Assembly: GCF_007830055.1 (NCBI RefSeq)
Contig: NZ_VLLE01000003.1
Coordinates: 372,001-436,000 of the forward strand
Origin: Lacibacter cauensis
GTDB taxonomy: Bacteria > Bacteroidota > Bacteroidia > Chitinophagales > Chitinophagaceae
Reading direction: 5' to 3'
DNA: 64,000 nucleotides
Under the pieces are notes generated by a model that was not told the origin of the DNA, searched no databases, and saw only the letters and a list, made by a program, of their open reading frames with translations. A program made the translations under genes and the position numbers. Positions 29,162-37,358 of this stretch are shown piece after piece; position 1 is the first letter of the stretch; each line of letters starts with the position of its first letter.

Positions 29162-30165
29162 CGGCCTTGCTACGATATGGATGGATGGGTTTGATGTTCC
29201 TTTGTTGCATAGCAACACAGGCGCAGAAGAAGATTATTGTAGATGCAAAAGGAAAAGGCGATTATAAAACCATACAGGGAGCAATCAACAGTTTAAGTGA
29301 TTCGGCTGCAACAGCCCGGATCATTTTTATTAAGAAGGGTGTTTATAAAGAAAAGCTCTATATCGAAAAACACAATATTGTTTTCGAAGGCGAAGACAGA
29401 ACGTCTACCATCATTACCGCTGCAATTGCAAGAGATGAGTGGCGTTGCGAACACAACGATGACTGGGGTGTTGCCACGATGAATGTGAGCGCCAACGACA
29501 TTACACTTAAAAATCTTACCATTAACAATACGTATGGATTTGATTATGTAAATGATCGTGTAGTCAACTGTCCGCAGGATACCATCAGCAAACAAAAAAC
29601 CATTTCTCGCAGCAGTCACCAGATGGCCTTGCGTACCATGCATTGCACAAGGCTAAAAGCCATCAACTGTCATTTCAAAGCTTATGCAGGTGATACGGTA
29701 AGTCCGTGGGATGTGGAGAATGGTATGTGGTATTTCAAAGATTGTGTAATGGAAGGTGGTGTTGATTTTTATTGTCCTCGCGGTTGGGCATGGGCCGAGA
29801 ATTGTGAGTTTATTGCACATACAGGCAGCGCTGCTATCTGGCATGATGGATCGAAACACAAAGATTCCAAAACAGTATTGCTCAATTGCCGCTTTAAAGG
29901 GTATGATGGTTTTTTACTGGGTCGTTATCACCGTGAAGCACAATTCTATCTGATCAATTGTTTGTTTGCAGACAATATGAAAGATGCACCCATTTACAAA
30001 GCAGGCAACAATAACCTGCAGTGGGGCGAACGTATTTTTTATTACAACTGTATACGCAAAGCCGGCAATTACAGCTGGTTTGCCAATAATATTTCGAAGG
30101 AAACAGCAACTGAAATAAATGTACAATGGGTATTCGGCGATCGTTGGAAACCTGTTGCACCCTAA
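29158..30165 (+). CDS. Pectin methylesterase-like protein, CE8 (third copy)
   Basis: The best start is GTG 29158, overlapping the GH105 stop (GTGA), which yields a signal peptide rich in Leu and Cys and 335 residues; ATG 29185 is an alternative. The CE8 fold is clear: IIVDAKGKGDYKTIQGAINS, IIFIKKGVYKEKLYI, GEDRTSTIITAAI and the catalytic segment GGVDFYCPRGWAWAENC. Compared with the other two CE8 proteins, that segment reads VDFYCPRG instead of TDFIFGPS, and the LGRPW motif is replaced by LLGRYHREAQF. The central Asp is kept, but the Trp of the binding site is lost, so specificity probably differs, perhaps towards short oligomers in the periplasm. Confidence 0.85.
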   Translation: MTALLRYGWMGLMFLCCIATQAQKKIIVDAKGKGDYKTIQGAINSLSDSAATARIIFIKKGVYKEKLYIEKHNIVFEGEDRTSTIITAAIARDEWRCEHNDDWGVATMNVSANDITLKNLTINNTYGFDYVNDRVVNCPQDTISKQKTISRSSHQMALRTMHCTRLKAINCHFKAYAGDTVSPWDVENGMWYFKDCVMEGGVDFYCPRGWAWAENCEFIAHTGSAAIWHDGSKHKDSKTVLLNCRFKGYDGFLLGRYHREAQFYLINCLFADNMKDAPIYKAGNNNLQWGERIFYYNCIRKAGNYSWFANNISKETATEINVQWVFGDRWKPVAP

Positions 30166-30219
30166 CAACCATAAAACAGGCATCGGCAAAACCGGTGTTG
30201 CAAAACAATCGATAGCGTT

Positions 30220-31737
30220 ATGCAATTAACGAGAGAAACGTGCAAGCAATTGCAATCTAAAACCGGTCTGCAGGTTCCTGCCGATCAGCTCTTCGAACTG
30301 CCCGAAAAAATTCTGCAGTTTGGTACAGGGGTATTGCTTCGTGCATTACCCGACTATTTTGTAGACAAAGCCAATAAGCAAGGAATTTTTAACGGACGGA
30401 TTGTCGTAGTGAAATCGACCGAAAGCGACAGCACTGCATTTGATCTGCAAAATGGCCTGTACACTGTTTGTGTACGGGGTATTGAAAACGGAAAGAGTGT
30501 TGAAGAGAATATCGTCAACGCTTCTATCAGTCGTGTGTTGAGTGCAAAAAGCGAATGGCAGATCATTTTAAAATGCGCTTACAATCCCGATCTGAAGGTT
30601 GTGCTTTCCAACACAACAGAAGTAGGTATTCAGTTAGTGGAAGATAATATCCAGGCCGATCCGCCGGTATCATTCCCCGGAAAATTATTAGCGTTCTTAT
30701 ACGAACGTTTTAAAGCGTTTGGCGGCACACCTGAAAGCGGACTGGTGATTGTGCCTACTGAACTGATTACCGACAATGGCACCAAACTCGAAAGCATTGT
30801 ACTGGAGCTGGCACATTTAAATAAACTTGAGTTTGCATTTATTGAATGGCTGGAACAACACAATACGTTCTGCAATTCATTGGTGGATCGTATTGTGCCG
30901 GGCAAACCCAATGCAACAGAGTTAAAGAAGCTGGAAGATGAATTGGGTTACGCCGATCACTTGTTAACCATGAGCGAAGTGTTTCGGTTGTGGGCTATTG
31001 AAGGCGATGAAAAAGTAAAAGACGTATTATCATTTGCGCAGGTAGATCCTGCTGTTGTTATTGCTGCTGATATTACGTTGTTCAAAGAATTAAAGCTGCG
31101 TTTGCTCAACGGTACCCATACCTTCAACTGCGGTATTTCATTTTTAGGAGGTTTCAATATAACACGTGAAGTAGTGCAGGATGAGGTGTTCGGGCGTTTT
31201 ACAAAAGCATTGATGCACAAAGAAATTGCTCCGGCAATTCCGTTTGATATTCCGGTAAAACAGAAAGAAGATTTTGCGAACAGTACGTTCGATCGTTTCT
31301 GTAATCCGGCGATTGACCACCAGTTGTTGAGTATAACCGTGCAGTATACATCTAAGATGAAGATGCGTAACCTGCCACTTATTCAACGCCATTACGAATT
31401 GGGCACAAGTGCTCCACAACGGATGGCGGCTGGCTTTGCTGCGTTCCTGTTGTTTATGAAAGCAACAAGGAAGGAGGAGAATAAATATTTTGGCGAACGC
31501 AATGGCGTGGAGTATGAAATTAAAGACGACAGCGCTGCTTATTTCTACGATGTATGGCAGCAACACGAAGCAGCTGCAGTGCCAGCTGTAGTGATGCAGA
31601 ACACTGCATTGTGGGATACAGATATTACACAATATCCCGGGTTTTTACATGCCGTTGAAGAGCAGCTGAACAGTATGCTTACTAAAGGCGTTGCACAAAC
31701 CGTAGCCGAACTGGAAAATGCAAACGTGGCTTTATAA
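30220..31737 (+). CDS. uxaB: Tagaturonate reductase (altronate oxidoreductase)
   Basis: The 505-residue cytoplasmic enzyme is a mannitol-dehydrogenase-type long-chain oxidoreductase that reduces tagaturonate to altronate with NADH. It has the N-terminal nucleotide-binding segment LQFGTGVLLRALPDYFVDKA, the middle part GLVIVPTELITDNG, FNCGISFLGGFNITREVV, and the C-terminal helical domain (MKMRNLPLIQRHYELG) containing the catalytic Lys region. It lies 54 nt after the CE8 gene and 41 nt before uxaC, and the pair performs the first steps of galacturonate breakdown. Fructuronate reductase (UxuB) is a related alternative, but pectin context and neighbour uxaC fit UxaB best. Confidence 0.9.
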   Translation: MQLTRETCKQLQSKTGLQVPADQLFELPEKILQFGTGVLLRALPDYFVDKANKQGIFNGRIVVVKSTESDSTAFDLQNGLYTVCVRGIENGKSVEENIVNASISRVLSAKSEWQIILKCAYNPDLKVVLSNTTEVGIQLVEDNIQADPPVSFPGKLLAFLYERFKAFGGTPESGLVIVPTELITDNGTKLESIVLELAHLNKLEFAFIEWLEQHNTFCNSLVDRIVPGKPNATELKKLEDELGYADHLLTMSEVFRLWAIEGDEKVKDVLSFAQVDPAVVIAADITLFKELKLRLLNGTHTFNCGISFLGGFNITREVVQDEVFGRFTKALMHKEIAPAIPFDIPVKQKEDFANSTFDRFCNPAIDHQLLSITVQYTSKMKMRNLPLIQRHYELGTSAPQRMAAGFAAFLLFMKATRKEENKYFGERNGVEYEIKDDSAAYFYDVWQQHEAAAVPAVVMQNTALWDTDITQYPGFLHAVEEQLNSMLTKGVAQTVAELENANVAL

Positions 31738-31778
31738 TTGATCACCGCTGCAATCCGTTGCGGCAAACAGTAACTAGT

Positions 31779-33221
31779 ATGAAACAGTTTTTAAACGAAG
31801 ATTTTTTACTGCAAAGTAAAACAGCACAGCGTCTCTACCACGAGTATGCGAAGCAAATGCCCATCATCGATTATCATAACCATTTGTTACCCGACCAGGT
31901 GGCCAACAATATCAACTTTGAAAATCTTACGCAAGTTTGGTTATATGGCGATCACTACAAATGGAGAGCCATGCGTACAAACGGTGTAAACGAAAAATTC
32001 ATTACAGGTAATGCAAGCGATTGGGAAAAGTTTGAGCAATGGGCGGCAACTGTTCCTTATACATTGCGTAATCCACTTTATCACTGGACGCATCTGGAGC
32101 TGCAACGTTATTTCAACATCAAAGAAGTGTTGAACGCAGACAGTGCTAAACGTATTTACGATGATGCGACGGCACAATTGCAAAACGCATCACATAGTGT
32201 GCAGGGGTTGCTGCAACAGATGAATGTAAAACTCATCTGCACAACCGATGATCCGGTTGATGATTTAAAATATCATCAGCAATACCGTGCACAAGGTGGT
32301 TCACCAAAAATGAATCCTGCTTTCCGTCCGGATAAAGCGATGAATGTGGATGATACCATCACCTTCAATAATTATCTCACTTTACTGGAAAAGGCAGCCG
32401 ATATTTCTATCAGCACTTTCAACGATTATTTAGCAGCGTTAAAAAAACGTCATGATTATTTTGCGGAGAATGGTTGTGCTGTATCTGATCATGGGTTGGA
32501 AGAGATCTATGCAGAAGATTATACGCAAACAGAGATCGTTGGCATTTTTGCACAGGTACGCAGTGGTGGCAACTTAACACTCGAAGAAAAGAAAAAATTC
32601 AAGAGTGCTATGCTGGTGATCTTCGCAGAATGGGATCATGAAAAAGGCTGGGTACAGCAATATCACTTGGGTGCATTGCGTAACAACAACAGCCGTATGT
32701 TAAAGCAATTAGGTCCAGATACCGGTTGGGACAGCATCGGTGATTTTTCGCAGGCACGTGCACTGTCAAAATTCCTCAACCGGTTAGATACAAATGATAA
32801 ACTGGCAAAGACCATCATTTACAATTTGAATCCTGCCGATAACGAGTTGTTCGCAACCATGATCGGCAACTTCAACGATGGTTCTGTGGCGGGTAAAGTA
32901 CAATGGGGCAGTGGCTGGTGGTTCCTCGATCAGAAAGATGGAATGATCAAACAAATCAATGCCCTCAGTAACATGGGTCTGCTAAGTCGCTTTGTGGGTA
33001 TGTTAACCGATAGCCGCAGTTTCCTTTCCTTCCCACGCCACGAATATTTCCGTCGCATATTGTGTAACATGTATGGCGAAGAAGTGGAGAATGGTGAATT
33101 GCCGAACGATCTTGCATTGATCGGTAAAACCATCCAGGATATTTGCTACAACAACGCAAAAGAATATTTCAACCTGCAGTATTTAGATGCTGCACAAACA
33201 GTAACTACTAATCAACTATAA
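31779..33221 (+). CDS. uxaC: Uronate isomerase (glucuronate/galacturonate isomerase)
   Basis: The start is ATG 31779 (MKQFLNEDFLL), giving 480 residues, close to the usual 470. UxaC converts galacturonate to tagaturonate in the cytoplasm. It belongs to the amidohydrolase superfamily: metal ligands in PIIDYHNHLLPDQVA near the N-terminus, then the family segments KLICTTDDPVDDL and MLTDSRSFLSFPRHEYFR (the conserved Asp and Arg-rich end). It is followed 8 nt later by kduD. The sequence is complete and canonical, with no odd residues noted. Confidence 0.95.
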   Translation: MKQFLNEDFLLQSKTAQRLYHEYAKQMPIIDYHNHLLPDQVANNINFENLTQVWLYGDHYKWRAMRTNGVNEKFITGNASDWEKFEQWAATVPYTLRNPLYHWTHLELQRYFNIKEVLNADSAKRIYDDATAQLQNASHSVQGLLQQMNVKLICTTDDPVDDLKYHQQYRAQGGSPKMNPAFRPDKAMNVDDTITFNNYLTLLEKAADISISTFNDYLAALKKRHDYFAENGCAVSDHGLEEIYAEDYTQTEIVGIFAQVRSGGNLTLEEKKKFKSAMLVIFAEWDHEKGWVQQYHLGALRNNNSRMLKQLGPDTGWDSIGDFSQARALSKFLNRLDTNDKLAKTIIYNLNPADNELFATMIGNFNDGSVAGKVQWGSGWWFLDQKDGMIKQINALSNMGLLSRFVGMLTDSRSFLSFPRHEYFRRILCNMYGEEVENGELPNDLALIGKTIQDICYNNAKEYFNLQYLDAAQTVTTNQL

Positions 33222-33229
33222 TTAAGAAC

Positions 33230-33994
33230 ATGCAAACATTGGATCTATTTAATCTCGCAGGTAAAACCGCAGTAGTAACAGGTTGCGATACCGGTTTAGG
33301 TATGGGTATGGCAACTGCATTGGCCGAAGCCGGTGCCGACATCATTGGTGCATCGATTGTTGAAGATTACAGCGATGTAAAAGCTGCTGTGGAAGCTACG
33401 GGAAGAAAATTCACCTATCACCGTGTTGATATTTCAGACAGAGAAGCATTGTATGCTTTCATCAATAAAGTAAAAGCAGAGAACGAACGCATCGATATCC
33501 TGGTAAATAACGCCGGTATCATTATGCGTAAACCGGCTGCAGAACATCCGGATGAATATTGGGATAAAGTGATCGACATTAACCTCAATGCACAGTTCAT
33601 CCTTGGTCGTGAGTTTGGTAAGCACATGATTGAAAAAGGCGGCGGTAAGATTATCTTTACCTGTTCGTTGCTGAGCTTCCAGGGCGGTATCAATGTACCG
33701 GGCTACACGGCAAGTAAATCGGCTGTTGCAGGTTTGGTACGTGCATTTGGTAACGAGTGGGGCAGTAAAGGTGTTTGCGTAAATGGCATTGCGCCCGGTT
33801 ATATTGCAACCAACAACACACAGGCGTTGCGTGAAGATGCAGACAGAAGCAAATCGATCCTCGAACGTATTCCGGTTGGCCGTTGGGGTGTACCTGCCGA
33901 TTTCAAAGGACCGGTTACCTTCCTTGCTTCATCAGCATCAGACTATGTAAACGGAACTGTATTGTTTGTAGATGGTGGATGGATGGCTCGATAA
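33230..33994 (+). CDS. kduD: 2-dehydro-3-deoxy-D-gluconate 5-dehydrogenase
   Basis: A 254-residue short-chain dehydrogenase. The cofactor motif TGCDTGLGMGMA sits at about residues 17-28, NNAGIIMRKP in the middle, and the catalytic YTASK at about 158-162, followed by NGIAPGYIATNNT, a signature of KduD. It reduces 3-deoxy-D-glycero-2,5-hexodiulosonate to KDG with NADH. It is placed with kduI, its upstream partner in the route from unsaturated uronates, 48 nt before kduI. The general SDR call is certain; the KduD assignment rests on motif similarity plus context. Confidence 0.93.
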   Translation: MQTLDLFNLAGKTAVVTGCDTGLGMGMATALAEAGADIIGASIVEDYSDVKAAVEATGRKFTYHRVDISDREALYAFINKVKAENERIDILVNNAGIIMRKPAAEHPDEYWDKVIDINLNAQFILGREFGKHMIEKGGGKIIFTCSLLSFQGGINVPGYTASKSAVAGLVRAFGNEWGSKGVCVNGIAPGYIATNNTQALREDADRSKSILERIPVGRWGVPADFKGPVTFLASSASDYVNGTVLFVDGGWMAR

Positions 33995-34042
33995 GAAAGC
34001 CGATAGTGTTAACAGTATTCAGTCATTAGTAATAAGAAAGAC

Positions 34043-34948
34043 ATGGCAACAAAAAAAGCAAAAACTCCTGCTTTGCAGTTAAAAGATTACAACAGCAATA
34101 CGTACATGGATGGCGATATGGAAATTCGTTTTGCTGTTGGTCCGGAAGAAACAAAGAACTTCAACACACAGCAACTCATCGATAATTTCCTAGTGAAGGA
34201 CTTGATGGTGGCCGATAAACTGAAGCTCGTGTATTCGCACTACGATCGTGTGATCATTGGTGGTGCAGTGCCCGTTGCAAAAGCCATCACGCTCACCAAT
34301 CATCCTGAATTGAGAGCGGATTATTTTTTAGAAAGAAGAGAACTCGGCATCATCAATATTGGTGGCAAAGGAACTGTAACAGCCGATGGTAAGAAATATG
34401 AGCTGGATAAACTTTCCTGTTTGTATCTCGGTAAAGGAACACAGAAAGTAAGTTTTACTTCTTCATCGAAGAAGAACCCTGCTGTGTTTTATTTATTATC
34501 TGCACCGGCGCATGCAACTTATCCAAATACATTGTACACAAAAGAACAGGCATCACCTGTAGAGTTGGGTGCAGTGGAAACAGCCAACAAACGTACCGTG
34601 TATAAATACATTCACCTCGATGGTATCAGAAGCTGCCAACTGGTGATGGGATTAACAGTACTTGCTCCCGGCAGTGTATGGAATTCTATTCCGCCACATA
34701 CACATACACGCAGAATGGAAGTGTACCTGTACTTCGATTTACCGGAAGGACAGCGTTTGTTCCATTTCATGGGCAACCCAATGGAAACACGTCATTTGGT
34801 TATGACCAATAACGAAGCGGTGATCTCTGCTCCGTGGAGTACACACTACGGTTGCGGTACTACCAACTATGGTTTCATTTGGGGAATGGCAGGAGAAAAT
34901 TTAGTGTACACCGATATGGATCCTGCTCCTGTAGCCACTTTAAAATAA
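34043..34948 (+). CDS. kduI: 5-dehydro-4-deoxy-D-glucuronate isomerase
   Basis: The 301-residue cupin-type isomerase converts 5-keto-4-deoxyuronate (from GH105 products) to 3-deoxy-D-glycero-2,5-hexodiulosonate. Its zinc site is visible: VWNSIPPHTHTRRMEVYLY near residues 214-232 supplies two His and the Glu, with a further His in the C-terminal part (THYGCGTTNYGFIWGMAGEN). KduI enzymes are usually about 278 residues; the roughly 20-residue Lys-rich N-terminus (ATKKAKTPALQLKDYNS) is extra, though a later start is not obvious. It lies between kduD and kdgK. Confidence 0.95.
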   Translation: MATKKAKTPALQLKDYNSNTYMDGDMEIRFAVGPEETKNFNTQQLIDNFLVKDLMVADKLKLVYSHYDRVIIGGAVPVAKAITLTNHPELRADYFLERRELGIINIGGKGTVTADGKKYELDKLSCLYLGKGTQKVSFTSSSKKNPAVFYLLSAPAHATYPNTLYTKEQASPVELGAVETANKRTVYKYIHLDGIRSCQLVMGLTVLAPGSVWNSIPPHTHTRRMEVYLYFDLPEGQRLFHFMGNPMETRHLVMTNNEAVISAPWSTHYGCGTTNYGFIWGMAGENLVYTDMDPAPVATLK

Positions 34949-34988
34949 ATTCATTCATTAATTTCTTAAAACAATAATACAACCAATC

Positions 34989-36014
34989 ATGTCAAAGAAA
35001 GTAGTTACTCTCGGAGAGATTATGTTGCGTTTGTCAACACCCGATTTTAAACGTTTTGTACAAGCCGATACATTTGATATCACCTATGGTGGTGGTGAAG
35101 CAAACGTTTCTGCTGCATTATGTAACTATGGTTTAAACGGAACCTTTGTTTCTAAAGTTCCCAACAATCCAATTGGTCAATCGGCCATTAACCATTTACG
35201 TCGTTATGGTGTGGATACGCAGTTTGTTGCAAGAGGAGGTGATCGTTTAGGTATTTACTTCCTCGAAACAGGTGCTTCGATGCGTGCATCGCAAGTGGTG
35301 TATGATCGTGCAGGTGCATCGATTGCAGAAGTGGAAGCAAGCGAATTCGACTGGGATAAAATTTTTGATGGTGCAGATTGGTTCCATACTACCGGTATCA
35401 CACCTGCATTGAGCGATAAAGCTGCTGCGTTAACAGAAGCTGCATTGAAAGCTGCAAAAGCAAAAGGCATTACTACAAGTATCGATCTCAACTACCGCAA
35501 AAAATTGTGGAGCAAAGAGAAAGCGCAAAAGGTAATGACGCATCTCTGCCAATGGGTGGATGTATGTATCGGTAACGAAGAAGATGCAGAGACAACACTT
35601 GGCTTTAAACCTGGTGAAACTGATGTTACCAAAGGTGAATTACACCTCGATGGCTTCCAGGATATCATGAAACAGATGGTAGCGAAGTTCGGCTTCAAAT
35701 ATGTTGCTTCATCTTTAAGAGAAAGCTACAGTGCAAGTGACAACGGCTGGAGTGCATTGGTGTACAATGGCACAGATTTCTATCACACCAAGAAGTACAA
35801 CGTACGTATTGTTGACCGTGTAGGTAGTGGTGATTCATTTGCAAGTGGTTTGATCTACGGTTTGGTAACAGGTATGCCAATGGGCGAAGCTGCTGAGTTT
35901 GGTGTGGCTGCAAGTGCGTTGAAGCACACAATCCCCGGCGACCTTAACCACGCAACATTAGGTGAAGTAAAAGACCTGATGAAAGGCGATGGCAGCGGCC
36001 GTGTACAACGTTAA
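34989..36014 (+). CDS. kdgK: 2-keto-3-deoxygluconate kinase (PfkB family)
   Basis: The 341-residue PfkB/ribokinase-type enzyme phosphorylates KDG to KDPG with ATP. Family signatures: GGGEANVSAALCNYGL near residue 35 (substrate side) and DRVGSGDSFASGLIYG near residue 277, including the catalytic Asp and anion hole. The middle stretch TSIDLNYRKKLWS is typical of KDG kinases. It is preceded by kduI and followed by a large palindrome (36027-36070), so this may be the end of one transcription unit or a processing point before the YhcH gene. Confidence 0.92.
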   Translation: MSKKVVTLGEIMLRLSTPDFKRFVQADTFDITYGGGEANVSAALCNYGLNGTFVSKVPNNPIGQSAINHLRRYGVDTQFVARGGDRLGIYFLETGASMRASQVVYDRAGASIAEVEASEFDWDKIFDGADWFHTTGITPALSDKAAALTEAALKAAKAKGITTSIDLNYRKKLWSKEKAQKVMTHLCQWVDVCIGNEEDAETTLGFKPGETDVTKGELHLDGFQDIMKQMVAKFGFKYVASSLRESYSASDNGWSALVYNGTDFYHTKKYNVRIVDRVGSGDSFASGLIYGLVTGMPMGEAAEFGVAASALKHTIPGDLNHATLGEVKDLMKGDGSGRVQR

Positions 36015-36026
36015 TAACAGTTTCTG

Positions 36027-36070
36027 GTTTATAGTTTATGGTTTGAAGTGGCGAACCATAAACTATAAAC
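36027..36070. repeat. Perfect 17-bp inverted repeat in the kdgK-yhcH gap
   Basis: The arms 36027-36043 and 36054-36070 (built from TTTATAGTTTATGG) are exact reverse complements with a 10-nt loop. A related partial word (ACCATAAACTTCAAACC) continues to 36091, one base before the next ATG. No T-run follows, so it is a repeat-type hairpin rather than a classical terminator. Confidence 0.75.
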
Positions 36071-36091
36071 TAAAACCATAAACTTCAAACC

Positions 36092-36541
36092 ATGATAATC
36101 GATACTATTCAGAATGCACACAAATACTTCAGCATTCATCCCTTGTTCGCCAAAGCGTTTGCATACATTCAGCAAACCGACCTGGCAAATGCTGCCGATG
36201 GGAAGAGTGAGCTTGCAGAAGGGTTAAAAGCCATCATCAGCAATGCACCCGGTAAAACAAAAGAAACCAGTCTGCAGAAATTTGAATGTCATAATAAGAA
36301 TATCGACATACAGCTTTGCATCAACGGTGTGGAAACCATTGGCTGGAAACCAAGAGAAAAATGTGTATCACCCAAAGGTGAGTACAACGATGAAAAGGAT
36401 GTGTTGTTTTATGATGATGCACCCGATATGTATTTTCAACTCACCGATGGACAGTTTGCGATCTTCTTTCCTGAAGATGTACATGCACCCATGATCGGTG
36501 AAGGACAAATTAAGAAGTTGGTGATTAAGGTGAAGAAATAG
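36092..36541 (+). CDS. YhcH/YjgK/YiaL (DUF386) family sugar-metabolism protein
   Basis: A 149-residue cupin-fold protein without a signal peptide. Family features: EGLKAIISNAPGKTKE, FECHNKNIDIQLCINGVE (the conserved His and Asp region), and the C-terminal FAIFFPEDVHAPMIGEG with the metal-ligand His. These proteins are linked to anomerisation or handling of sugars such as sialic acid or uronates. Here it sits between kdgK and kdgA, suggesting a helper step with an open-chain or anomeric uronate. The precise reaction is not known. The length matches the family. Confidence 0.9.
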   Translation: MIIDTIQNAHKYFSIHPLFAKAFAYIQQTDLANAADGKSELAEGLKAIISNAPGKTKETSLQKFECHNKNIDIQLCINGVETIGWKPREKCVSPKGEYNDEKDVLFYDDAPDMYFQLTDGQFAIFFPEDVHAPMIGEGQIKKLVIKVKK

Positions 36542-36664
36542 AAACACGGATAACACAGATTGAAACGGATATTCACGGAACTTATCTGTTCAACCACGTT
36601 ATCTGATTAATAAATTAAAATCTGCGCTTATCCGCTTTAACCAGCGTTGTCAGCGTTTCTATCA
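36541..36664. repeat. Long imperfect palindromic intergenic repeat before kdgA
   Basis: The left arm starts GAAACACGGATAACACAGAT and the right arm ends in a recognisable reverse complement of the same pattern (rich in CGGATAA and CAGATT words), forming a long diverged hairpin. The same kind of CGGATnACACAGATT repeat is known between genes in many Bacteroidota genomes. It fills the YhcH-kdgA gap up to 5 nt before the kdgA ATG. Confidence 0.65.
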
Positions 36665-36668
36665 AATT

Positions 36669-37331
36669 ATGAGCAAGACACAACAAATAACAGATGCAAT
36701 CGTACAACAAGGCATTCTTCCTTTGTATTTTAATCCAAGCGAAGAAGTGAGTCTTGAAGTATTAAAAGCGATTTACAAGGCAGGCATCAAAGCAGTGGAG
36801 TATACCAACCGTGGTGATGCAGCATTGGCCAACTTTACCAAAATGGTACAACTGCGTAATGCAGAAATGCCCGGTTTATTATTGGGCGTTGGTACGATTA
36901 AGAATATGCAGCACGCAACAGACTACATGGCTGCAGGTGCCGACTTTTTAGTAAGTCCGGGTTTTGTGCCCGATGTGGCAGCGTATTGCGTTGCGAATGA
37001 TATTTTCTATGCTCCCGGTTGTATGACGCCGAGTGAAATTATTGCAGCTGAAAATGCAGGTATTAAATTCATTAAGTTATTCCCCGGTAATATGCTGGGT
37101 ACAGAGTTTTTAACTACCATTAAAGATATCTTCCCTAAATTGTTGTTTATGCCAACCGGTGGTGTTGATACAACGAAAGAAAGTATTGAAAGCTGGTACA
37201 AAGCCGGTGTATGTGCAGTAGGTATGGGCAGCAAACTCATCAGCAAAAAATTAATGGAAGCAAAAGATTACGCAACCATTGAAGCAGCAACAAAACAGGT
37301 GCTTGAAGTAATTCAGGCCGTTAAGTCTTGA
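36669..37331 (+). CDS. kdgA: KDPG aldolase / 4-hydroxy-2-oxoglutarate aldolase
   Basis: This 220-residue class I aldolase cleaves KDPG into pyruvate and glyceraldehyde-3-phosphate, the final step of the uronate routes. The Schiff-base Lys lies in GIKFIKLFPGN near residue 137. Other matching segments are AVEYTNRGDAALANF, LLGVGTIKN, DFLVSPGFVPDV, YAPGCMTPSEI and LLFMPTGGVDTTKESIESW. The family call (Eda/KdgA) is very safe. The gene sits directly upstream of the ExuT-like transporter gene, with 27 nt between the stop and the chosen ATG. Confidence 0.95.
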   Translation: MSKTQQITDAIVQQGILPLYFNPSEEVSLEVLKAIYKAGIKAVEYTNRGDAALANFTKMVQLRNAEMPGLLLGVGTIKNMQHATDYMAAGADFLVSPGFVPDVAAYCVANDIFYAPGCMTPSEIIAAENAGIKFIKLFPGNMLGTEFLTTIKDIFPKLLFMPTGGVDTTKESIESWYKAGVCAVGMGSKLISKKLMEAKDYATIEAATKQVLEVIQAVKS

Positions 37332-37358
37332 TTTACTTATTCAACCTAAAGCTTGTAT

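Noticed and set aside
30205-30222. ATCGAT-centred sequence before uxaB as a third operator
   Set aside because: Only the central six bases are symmetrical and it does not match the 20-bp motif.
36541-36664. Riboswitch or structured RNA before kdgA
   Set aside because: The pattern is a simple long inverted repeat of CGGATnACACAGATT type known as a dispersed repeat; no riboswitch core was recognised.
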